This document shows, in pieces, positions 42,910-49,993 of a stretch of DNA of 64,000 nucleotides (position 1 is the first letter of the stretch; the number at the start of each line of letters is the position of its first letter). The DNA is taken from the NCBI GenBank assembly GCA_018266915.1, contig JAFDZM010000091.1:1-64000 (forward strand), written 5' to 3'. The translations under genes were made by a program, and so were the position numbers. The notes beneath the pieces were generated by a model. The model had not been told where the DNA came from. It did no database searches and saw nothing but the letters and a program-made list of their open reading frames with translations. This DNA comes from Bacteroidota bacterium (lineage in GTDB: Bacteria; Bacteroidota; Bacteroidia; Sphingobacteriales; Sphingobacteriaceae).

Positions 42910-42925
42910 ATCGCAATATTACGAT
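42910..42925. promoter_or_regulatory. ArsR-type operator before arsR
   Basis: ATCGCAATATTACGAT is an imperfect palindrome (ATCG...CGAT) ending a few bases before the arsR ATG. On the minus strand it also contains TAATATTG, close to the -7 consensus, so repressor binding would cover the promoter. Confidence 0.65.
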
Positions 42926-43016
42926 TGATTAATGAAAGTTCAAAATATTTTTTACACAGGCAGTGGAAATAATATTTTCTTAATGCGCAACAAAAGTTAA
43001 GCTGGCTAAGTATAAA

Positions 43017-43181
43017 TTAGCTATCTCCGGTAACACATTTTTTGTTTTGGAGGGTTTTATCATAAAGGAATACATACTCAATATGCTGCTGATACTTAGT
43101 GCTTTTGCTTGTACGATTACTTTTTGCCGAACCTTGCTTGTTCCAGAAAATATAATAACCCGGACGCTTGTAGAATTTCAT
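43017..43181 (-). CDS. possible small basic protein
   Basis: A 54-residue frame starting MKFYKRPGYYIFWNKQG, rich in Lys, Tyr and Ser, with an ATG at 43181 and 23 bases to the divergent kinase start. The composition is plausible for a small cytoplasmic protein, but no family or motif supports it. Confidence 0.4.
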   Translation of the reverse strand: MKFYKRPGYYIFWNKQGSAKSNRTSKSTKYQQHIEYVFLYDKTLQNKKCVTGDS

Positions 43182-43203
43182 AATAATTAATATTGTTACT
43201 GGT

Positions 43204-44640
43204 TTGAGGGGTAAAATAATAGACACAATTAATGGACTGCTTTTATTCCGAAAGCGGACGTCGCTGATTTTATTATTAGTGATGAGCCTTGCTGCTGCCG
43301 GAATAATTGTCGTCAATGTATATTCTGTAAAAATACTTTCGGGTGCCAGGGCATATGTTAATGGCGAATCAGAATATTCCAAAGGTCAGAAAGATGCTTC
43401 AGCTTATCTGATCAATTACATCAACCTCCATAACAAAACCGATTACTTTGCATTTAAAAATTCAATTGCTATACCCAAAGGCGATCATATTGCCCGGGTG
43501 GGTTTAACCACACCTCCTGTTGACTATAAGACAGTAAAAGAAGGTCTGTTAGCCGGTAAAAATCACCCGGAAGATATTGATAATATGATATGGCTGTTCG
43601 AGACCTTTAAGAATGTGACCATGTTTAAAAAGGCTATTGAGATATGGACAGAAGGGGATGAGATGATCTATGATCTTGATCAGATCGGGGCATCGGCACA
43701 TGATGAGATTGTAAAAGGAACCATGTCTGAAGATGCCAAGCGGGCAATGATAGCAGCTATTAATAAAAATTCGGCGGCGCTCACCATCAAAGAAGACGCA
43801 TTTTCCGAAACATTAGGCAATATCAGCAGGCAGATCAATACCGAGGTACTTGTTGCTAATGTACTCATTACATTGATCATTGTGCTCTGTTCTTTAACGT
43901 CGGCAGCTATTATGATCCGTAACCTGTCAAAATCGCAAAAGAAAATACTCGAGCAAAACGAAAGGCTGCAACTAATCAATGCAGGCTTGGATAAGTTTGT
44001 ATTTAATGTGACACACGACCTTCGCTCACCTCTGGCATCCATCATGGGATTGATCAACCTGATGGATGATGAAACCGACCTGGAACAAATAAAAGAGTAT
44101 ACCATAATGATAAAGGAAAGTCTCGAGCGGCAGGACCGGTTTATTAACGAGATGCTTACCTTCATTAAGAGTAAACATACAGGAGTAAACAAGACCGAAT
44201 GCAGCTTAAGCAGCATTGTAGATAATGTTATCGCGCAAAATAGTCACCACAATGGCGGAAAGCGCGTGCATTTTTATAAAGAACTGGAACTTACGCAAAT
44301 ACAAAGCGACGCCCTTAAATTACAGGTGATACTGAATAACCTGGTATCAAACTCCATTAAATACAGCGATGCCAAAAAGACAGAGCAATGGGTGAAGGTG
44401 AAATCCTATCGTCATGATAAGGAGGTGGTGATAGAGGTTGAGGACAATGGCCTGGGTATCCGTCCGAAAGACCAGGACCGAATATTCGATAAGTTCTATA
44501 TGTCAGGCGATAACAAAAAAAGCTCGGGTATCGGGCTCTACCTGGTTAAAGACGCCGTAACGCAATTGGATGGCAAAATAGAGGTACGCTCTGAACCGGG
44601 GGTATGCAGCAAGTTCAGGGTTATTATTCCTTTCTCCTGA
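43204..44640 (+). CDS. membrane histidine kinase, TTG start
   Basis: The 478-residue kinase has two membrane helices (about 20-38 and 218-236) around a ~175-residue periplasmic domain, no HAMP, a HisKA helix with His271 (FNVTHDLRSPLASI), and a HATPase domain with NLVSNSIKYS (N), VEDNGLGI (G1) and SGIGLYLVKDAV (G2). The only in-frame start that keeps the first helix is TTG at 43204. It converges with the membrane protein gene at 44644 and has no adjacent response regulator. Confidence 0.9.
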   Translation: MRGKIIDTINGLLLFRKRTSLILLLVMSLAAAGIIVVNVYSVKILSGARAYVNGESEYSKGQKDASAYLINYINLHNKTDYFAFKNSIAIPKGDHIARVGLTTPPVDYKTVKEGLLAGKNHPEDIDNMIWLFETFKNVTMFKKAIEIWTEGDEMIYDLDQIGASAHDEIVKGTMSEDAKRAMIAAINKNSAALTIKEDAFSETLGNISRQINTEVLVANVLITLIIVLCSLTSAAIMIRNLSKSQKKILEQNERLQLINAGLDKFVFNVTHDLRSPLASIMGLINLMDDETDLEQIKEYTIMIKESLERQDRFINEMLTFIKSKHTGVNKTECSLSSIVDNVIAQNSHHNGGKRVHFYKELELTQIQSDALKLQVILNNLVSNSIKYSDAKKTEQWVKVKSYRHDKEVVIEVEDNGLGIRPKDQDRIFDKFYMSGDNKKSSGIGLYLVKDAVTQLDGKIEVRSEPGVCSKFRVIIPFS

Positions 44641-44643
44641 TAA

Positions 44644-45132
44644 TCAGACAGCCCTGGAACTGGTTTTGGAATTAATTCCACCGCCTTTGCTTATCAATTT
44701 TACAGCGATCAGATTTTTTATGATCAGTAATGCCGTTATAATGTACACATTATAAAGGGTGCTCACATCCATTGACACATTAATGATATGTGCGTTGTTC
44801 CAAACCAGCATAATAAGCAGTTGCAGCGGCCAGATAAAATAATCGGCAATAGTAGAAAATAGTAATTGTTTGATTTTGTTGCGGTGATAAACGTCTAACA
44901 GGAAACGGTTTGCCAGGTAACAGAAAATAACTAATATGAGCAACAGAAGATAAAGTTCTTTGGTAAAGTTTGGTCCCGGTTCGTAGCGTACTTTGGCTAT
45001 TTTGTATACGAATCCCCGCAACCAGTAATGCGTGGTAGTATATAGCAGCAGAAAATAAAATAGGGCAACTCCTAATAACTGTAACAAATAGTTCAAAACA
45101 GACGAAGCAACGCTGTCGCGGTTATTTTTCAT
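44644..45132 (-). CDS. four-helix membrane protein
   Basis: The 162-residue protein has four hydrophobic helices (about 12-34, 58-77, 95-110, 125-143), with basic loops. It has no family I can name. The ATG at 45132 (MKNNRDSVAS) is preferred over a TTG 12 codons upstream. Confidence 0.6.
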   Translation of the reverse strand: MKNNRDSVASSVLNYLLQLLGVALFYFLLLYTTTHYWLRGFVYKIAKVRYEPGPNFTKELYLLLLILVIFCYLANRFLLDVYHRNKIKQLLFSTIADYFIWPLQLLIMLVWNNAHIINVSMDVSTLYNVYIITALLIIKNLIAVKLISKGGGINSKTSSRAV

Positions 45133-45189
45133 GTTTATAAATTGGTTCTGTAGAAATTCAGCCACCAAACTAAAAAATATTTGGGAGAA

Positions 45190-45268
45190 AAGGTAGTTGA
45201 TTGGTTGATTATGTTAAATGGTTGATTAAGTTGAGTGGTTAAGTAGTTAAATAGTTGATTAAGTTAAA
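45190..45268. repeat. GGTTGATTA/GTTAAGTAG-type repeat, left arm
   Basis: Units of the intergenic repeat family in one orientation, next to the stop codon of the four-helix-bundle gene. The complementary arm lies on the other side of that gene at 45700-45752. Confidence 0.6.
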
Positions 45269-45277
45269 AGGTAGTGC

Positions 45278-45655
45278 TTAATTACCCAACTCGTCATTTT
45301 TTCTTTTTTTAATAAACTGAATATAGCCATTTAGTAGTTTCAGGCATAACTCGTATTCTGTATAAAATACATTGAATGAGTCTTTCGATATTATGCCTTC
45401 ATCTTTGGCAATTATAATATGATCAAGTGTTTCTGAAAGAGAGCCTCTTGCAATGATGCAAAAACGAATGTTGTCCTGATAATGGAATCGTCCATGCCCC
45501 TCGGCAATATTGTTACCGATTGATCTTGAACATCTGATAAGTTGGTCACATAATCTGAATTTTTCTTCCGTCGGAAAACTCTTAATCATTTCGGAAATAA
45601 TCATTCTTAGCTTTCTGGCTTGTTTCCAGGTATCCAAATCAGTAAATGAAGCCAT
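45278..45655 (-). CDS. four-helix bundle protein (S23 / IVS-encoded type)
   Basis: The 125-residue protein matches the TIGR02436/S23 family: FTDLDTWKQARKLRMIISEMIKSFP, CSRSIGNNIAEGHGR and a FIKKRKNDE tail. Relatives are encoded by intervening sequences in 23S rRNA genes or as free genes, and are linked to diversity-generating elements in some genomes. Here it is a free gene enclosed by inverted repeat arms (45190-45268 and 45700-45752), which resembles a small mobile cassette. Confidence 0.85.
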   Translation of the reverse strand: MASFTDLDTWKQARKLRMIISEMIKSFPTEEKFRLCDQLIRCSRSIGNNIAEGHGRFHYQDNIRFCIIARGSLSETLDHIIIAKDEGIISKDSFNVFYTEYELCLKLLNGYIQFIKKRKNDELGN

Positions 45656-45699
45656 ATTGGTATAAGGTTTGGTTTCCCAAACATATCAATTTGAAGTTG

Positions 45700-45752
45700 A
45701 ATAATCAACCACTTAACCATTTAACTACTTAACCATTCAACCACTTAACAAA
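45700..45752. repeat. AACCACTTAAC-type repeat, right arm
   Basis: Units such as CAACCACTTAACCATTTAAC run between the four-helix-bundle gene and the carboxylesterase gene, complementary to the left arm at 45190-45268. Confidence 0.6.
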
Positions 45753-45829
45753 CTCAACAATTTTGATTTCTCCCAAACAAACACTACATTGCGTCAAGTA
45801 GACACAAGCCAATTATTTATTTTCCGCTT

Positions 45830-47392
45830 ATGAAGAAACAATTGAAAATTGCTTTAGGCGCAGCTATGCTTGCGGCGTCTGTTATCTCTTATTCTTTCAT
45901 CGTAAATAAAGCTAACTTTTTAGCTGCGGTACCCACCGAGGCAGGTTTGGTTTCGGGTGTTAAGACGGGTGATGTAATTGCTTATAAAGGCATACCATTT
46001 GCCGCGCCACCGGTAGGCGATCTGCGATGGAAAGCGCCGCAACCTGTTAAACACTGGGATGGGGTGAGAAAATGTGTTGCCTTTAGTGCAAGCCCAATGC
46101 AGACTAAGCCGACTCCTTTTATGGTTTATACATCAGAGTTTTTGATACCGGAATCGCCGATAAGTGAGGATTGCCTGTACCTGAATGTGTGGACCGGTGC
46201 TAAAACCAAGGCAGATAAACGACCCGTGTTTGTGTGGATATATGGCGGAGGATTTACCAGCGGCGGCAGCGCCTGCCCGATATATGATGGCGAGGCCATG
46301 GCAAAAAAAGGTATTGTGATGGTGTCGGTCAACTACAGAGTGGGTGTGTTCGGATTCCTTGCACATCCTGAATTAACCAAAGAGGCTAACGGTAAGGGAT
46401 CAGGAAATTATGCTTTGCTTGATCAGATAGCCGCTTTGAAATGGGTTAAAAGAAATATCGCGGCTTTTGGCGGCGATCCGAATAATGTGACCATCGGCGG
46501 GCAGTCGGCAGGATCTATGAGCGTGAATTGCCTGGTAGCATCGCCGCTGACAAAAGGGTTATTTAACAGGGCTATTGCCGAGAGTGGATCATTGGTAGTG
46601 AAAAACCCATTACTTGGGACGAATACATTGCAAACTGCAGAAGAGAGTGGTGCAAAGCTGGCCGAAAAAGCAGGCGCTAAAACATTGGCCGAGATGAGGG
46701 CGATGCCTGCGGAAGAAGTACTGAAAAAGTTCCAGGGGCACTTTGCTCCGATAGTGGATGGTTATGTATTACCTGAGCCGGTTCCTGAAATTTTTGCTGC
46801 CAATAAACAAAACCATGTACCATTGATAACAGGTTGGAACGATGATGAATTTGGCGGACAGAATAAGAACAAAGAAGATTTTAAAAAATGGGCCGAAACA
46901 CAATATGGCGCTGATGCAGAAACTTTTTTGAAATATTTCCCTGCCGGGACAGACGAACAGGCTAAGGACTCACAAGATAAGCTTGCGCGCGACCAGATTT
47001 TTGCTGTAGCCGGATTTAAATGGGCAGCTTTGCAGTGCAAATACACTAACTCTCCAGTGTACGTCTATAACTTTGACCGTAAAGTGCCTGCTGAGGGAGA
47101 TATGAAAAAGTATGGCGCATTCCACACGGCTGAAGTGCCTTATATGCTGGATAATCTGAGATTTTTAAACAACCGGCCGTTTGAGCCTGCAGACAGGGAG
47201 CTGGCTAAAACCATGTCGGGCTATTGGGTGAATTTTATTAAGACAGGTAACCCCAACGGAGCAGGGTTGCCCGAATGGCTAAAGTATAATACCATCAGTT
47301 ACAAGATAAAGGCTTTCAATGCAAAGTCAACAACCGAAACTTTGCCTGACAAAGACGGGCTGGCATTTTTATTATCGAAAACAGAGAAGTAA
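45830..47392 (+). CDS. type B carboxylesterase
   Basis: The 520-residue secreted enzyme has a signal peptide (ending near residue 23) and the full carboxylesterase fold: AYKGIPFAAPPVGDLRW, SEDCLYLNVW, oxyanion loop WIYGGGF (139-141), nucleophile Ser226 in IGGQSAGS, a GWNDDEFGG acid region and the late FHTAEVPYML with the catalytic His. It should hydrolyse carboxylic esters in the periplasm; it is close to para-nitrobenzyl esterases in length and pattern. Confidence 0.93.
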   Translation: MKKQLKIALGAAMLAASVISYSFIVNKANFLAAVPTEAGLVSGVKTGDVIAYKGIPFAAPPVGDLRWKAPQPVKHWDGVRKCVAFSASPMQTKPTPFMVYTSEFLIPESPISEDCLYLNVWTGAKTKADKRPVFVWIYGGGFTSGGSACPIYDGEAMAKKGIVMVSVNYRVGVFGFLAHPELTKEANGKGSGNYALLDQIAALKWVKRNIAAFGGDPNNVTIGGQSAGSMSVNCLVASPLTKGLFNRAIAESGSLVVKNPLLGTNTLQTAEESGAKLAEKAGAKTLAEMRAMPAEEVLKKFQGHFAPIVDGYVLPEPVPEIFAANKQNHVPLITGWNDDEFGGQNKNKEDFKKWAETQYGADAETFLKYFPAGTDEQAKDSQDKLARDQIFAVAGFKWAALQCKYTNSPVYVYNFDRKVPAEGDMKKYGAFHTAEVPYMLDNLRFLNNRPFEPADRELAKTMSGYWVNFIKTGNPNGAGLPEWLKYNTISYKIKAFNAKSTTETLPDKDGLAFLLSKTEK

Positions 47393-47435
47393 GAATTTTA
47401 ACAACCGGATGAGTGACCGGTAGAATCGATAGTTA

Positions 47436-47464
47436 ACAGAGGCCCCGAAAGGGCCTTCTGTTTT
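47436..47464 (+). terminator. intrinsic terminator
   Basis: ACAGAGGCCC and GGGCCTTCTGT pair around CGAAA with one bulge, followed by TTTT, 44 bases after the esterase gene. Confidence 0.75.
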
Positions 47465-47506
47465 AAAGTTTATAAGATTACAGGTTTAAAAGTTCAATTG
47501 AAATAA

Positions 47507-47659
47507 TTATTTCCAGAGGTGAAATACCATGGAAACTACCGTGATACAAATACCAACGGAAATAGCCGTAATGCCAATAACCGACCACACAACAACGAAA
47601 TGTTCTTTTTGCGGTTCGCCTGCAACCACCTCTTCAAAGGATTGTTTAATTTTTCTCAT
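47507..47659 (-). CDS. small single-pass membrane protein
   Basis: The 50-residue product starts MRKIKQSFEEVVAGEPQ and has one hydrophobic helix (about 23-46). The composition fits the short membrane proteins of this group. A longer frame on the opposite strand overlaps it, but it lacks protein-like features. Confidence 0.55.
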   Translation of the reverse strand: MRKIKQSFEEVVAGEPQKEHFVVVWSVIGITAISVGICITVVSMVFHLWK

Positions 47660-47824
47660 GGGGTAATAATTATAGTCGTGATTATCAAGGCAATAAGAAT
47701 GCCACGGCTATTTAGGCTGATTTTGCAAATAGCAAGAGATGAGGTGTTTAATAAATTCCCCAAAGTGGGTAACGGGAATTTTACACATGGAAAAAATCTC
47801 CTCTATTGGGGACTTTAGTAAATA

Positions 47825-47854
47825 AAAAACGGCAGGGGGAGTCCTGCCGTTTTT
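47825..47854 (-). terminator. bidirectional terminator
   Basis: AAAAACGGCAGG and CCTGCCGTTTTT form a 12-bp perfect stem with T/A flanks on both sides. It ends the minus-strand lipoprotein gene at 47875 and could end any plus-strand transcript too. Confidence 0.8.
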
Positions 47855-47874
47855 AAAATCAAATCTTTTGTTGA

Positions 47875-48594
47875 TCAATTATGATCATGTCGCCATTCTC
47901 TGAACTCACCCCATCCGCACCGGGCAATATTCGATCTCATTTTCCAATAAAGCGCGCTGTTGGAGCTTTGACTGATAATAATAGTGCCGTTAGTTACTTT
48001 GGCTTTATTCAAATCATCAGCAGTAATACCTTTGGTCAACTTATCCAATTGCATTGACAAAAGTGCCGTGTAGTCGGTAGTACCATTGATATCAATGTTT
48101 TTCTCTTCTACCTGTACAGTGGCGTGACCACTCAAATCGAATTCTATAGGGACAACCTTTGAGCTGTCATTAGTAAATGTTCCGCTTACTTTTAATGGCG
48201 GAATTGTATCTGTGCTTTCAAGGAAAGCGGTGATTTCAATTTCTTTATAAACGCCGGTATCCAAAGTAATATAGGTTTGGAGTGGCGTTAATGCAAAAAG
48301 ATCTACATTGGTTAAATTGTTCGATTCAACATTGATGGATACGCCTTGTCTTCTGGCTTCAAAGGCAAACCGGCCTATATTTGCGGAGCCGGCGGTCCAT
48401 ACTAATCCTGAAATTGAAGAAACTGAGTCGGCCGGTAGACTGGCCAGGTTGGCATTTGTTGCCTGCATCTGAAACGATAGTTTAGCCGATCCTGACGGTA
48501 CTACCGATGATTTGTTACTCCCCTTTTTACATGCAGCAAATGATATCATTGCTAACACCACCGCCGCAAAAATGCTGGTCCTGACTGTTTTCAT
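47875..48594 (-). CDS. DUF4382-like lipoprotein
   Basis: The 239-residue product has a lipoprotein signal (ending ISFAACKKG) and a mature beta-rich domain with SISGLVWTAGSANIGRFAFEARRQG and KEIEITAFLESTDTIPPLKVSGTF, reminiscent of DUF4382/transthyretin-like folds common in Bacteroidota lipoproteins. No enzyme motif. The next gene in the same direction is 200 bases away. Confidence 0.7.
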   Translation of the reverse strand: MKTVRTSIFAAVVLAMISFAACKKGSNKSSVVPSGSAKLSFQMQATNANLASLPADSVSSISGLVWTAGSANIGRFAFEARRQGVSINVESNNLTNVDLFALTPLQTYITLDTGVYKEIEITAFLESTDTIPPLKVSGTFTNDSSKVVPIEFDLSGHATVQVEEKNIDINGTTDYTALLSMQLDKLTKGITADDLNKAKVTNGTIIISQSSNSALYWKMRSNIARCGWGEFREWRHDHN

Positions 48595-48983
48595 AGTTTT
48601 TAATTTAGTTATTTGTAACGGGTATTTTACAATTGTATGTAAATCTACATTTCGCGATAAAAAATGTTTAGAAATTTTGCTAACATTTCGTTAAAAGAAA
48701 GTGTTAAAATCTTAGGTTGAAATCTATCCCGGAATTTTGTATATAACTAATTGATGTATAAAGGTTTGATTGAAATTAAAGGATGGTGAAAAACGGCAGG
48801 GGCCACTATGAACCACAATAAACCTCTCACCCCTGCCGCCTAATTAATGACAGTTTTGCCATTAGCGTTCAACCATAATAATTACGGTTTTAGTTTGAAT
48901 GCGGTTGCCTGAAAACAATTAATTTTTTTCACAAACATAATGGCCATAAAGCGCTTATTGATTAAAATTGCACCTAAATTGGT
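48595..48983. other. divergent intergenic region with possible small RNA
   Basis: Between the lipoprotein and amidase genes there is a minus-strand TATGTTTG box (48932-48939) and a minus-strand terminator (48794-48838); see the candidate RNA entry. No protein gene is supported. Confidence 0.4.
48789..48927 (-). ncRNA. candidate small RNA with intrinsic terminator
   Basis: A TATGTTTG box on the minus strand (48932-48939) is followed by about 130 bases and then the stem CGGCAGGGG/CCCCTGCCG with TTTTT after it. Only frames of a few codons exist. The layout is like that at 22227-22335. Confidence 0.35.
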
Positions 48984-49838
48984 ATGACGATTCAACACAG
49001 TGCTGTCCGCAAAGTATTTCCGCTTTTAAGTTTCATCATCGCTATAGCAATAGGCCAACCGGCTCTTTCGCAGCAGGTTAAAAAGAAACATCATCATAAA
49101 AAAACTGCTGCTGCCAATACTGCTCTGCCAGCTTTTAAATTCAAAACCATCATTATTGACCCGGGGCATGGGGGGAAAGACCCCGGCGCACATGGGGCTT
49201 ATTCTAAAGAGAAGAATGTAACGTTGGCTATAGCCAAAAAGCTGCGTAATGCATTAAATGAACAAATGCCCTCACTGAACACAGTGATGACCCGCACGAC
49301 TGACGAATTTATCGAGTTACACCGCCGTGACGCTATCGCAAGCGAGAATAAAGGTAATTTGTTTATCTCTATACACTGCAACTCCTCGCCGGAAAAGGTA
49401 AGCCCGGACCGTGGTGTGCTGATACTTGTGTACGGTTACCATCGGGCTGGTGAGCAATTGGAGGCGCTGCGGGAAAATGCATCCATCTTTATTGAAAAGG
49501 ATTATCAATCCAAATATAGTGGCTATGGCAAGAACAGCGCCATTAATACCATTGTATTAAGCAACTTTCAGCAGAAATACCGCAAGGAGTGTATTCATTT
49601 TGGCGACCTGGTGAACCATGAGTTTAAGAAAGTAGATGGCCGTCACAGCCTGGGCGTACGCGAACAGGGAGTACTGGTGTTGCAGCAAAGTGCAATGCCT
49701 GCCGTATTGATCGAAACCGGGTATATCAATAACCCTAAAGACGAAGCTTATCTGAACTCTGCCGAAGGGCAGTCTGAAATTGTGCAGTCCATTATCCGGG
49801 CGATTAAAAAGTACCGCGAGAGTCTTGAGCAGAAGTAA
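48984..49838 (+). CDS. N-acetylmuramoyl-L-alanine amidase
   Basis: The 284-residue enzyme has a signal peptide ending ALSQ, a basic linker and an Amidase_3 domain with its zinc ligands: His62 in DPGHGG, Glu76 in KEKNVTLAIA, His131 in SIHCN, and the general-base Glu in PAVLIETGYINNP. It cleaves the amide between peptidoglycan sugar and peptide, so it should act in cell separation or wall turnover. Position is isolated; a palindromic repeat follows. Confidence 0.92.
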   Translation: MTIQHSAVRKVFPLLSFIIAIAIGQPALSQQVKKKHHHKKTAAANTALPAFKFKTIIIDPGHGGKDPGAHGAYSKEKNVTLAIAKKLRNALNEQMPSLNTVMTRTTDEFIELHRRDAIASENKGNLFISIHCNSSPEKVSPDRGVLILVYGYHRAGEQLEALRENASIFIEKDYQSKYSGYGKNSAINTIVLSNFQQKYRKECIHFGDLVNHEFKKVDGRHSLGVREQGVLVLQQSAMPAVLIETGYINNPKDEAYLNSAEGQSEIVQSIIRAIKKYRESLEQK

Positions 49839-49846
49839 TAAAATCG

Positions 49847-49983
49847 ATGTCATTTCGATGAGCAGTTGGGGTAGCGATTTGGGGCGAAGAGAAATCTTAT
49901 ACGATCTCCATATTCGCCTTGCAAGTTGTAGAAGATTTCTCCTCACTCCCCAGCTAAGCCCCTCAGGTTCGTCGAAATGACAT
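49847..49983. repeat. palindromic repeat ATGTCATTTCGA...
   Basis: Arms ATGTCATTTCGA and TCGAAATGACAT pair, and inner AGAGAAATCTT and AAGATTTCTC pair, as in the 34083-34196 copy. The two copies share the outer and inner boxes but differ between them. Confidence 0.85.
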
Positions 49984-49993
49984 GTGTTTTCAT

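Noticed and set aside
43182..43382. N-terminal extension of the 43017 frame
   Set aside because: It is antisense to the kinase start and has no protein-like features; only the last 54 codons are kept as a weak candidate.
47519..47818. Plus-strand frame of 99 codons
   Set aside because: It has an unlikely Asn/Arg-rich composition and overlaps a better small membrane protein gene on the minus strand.
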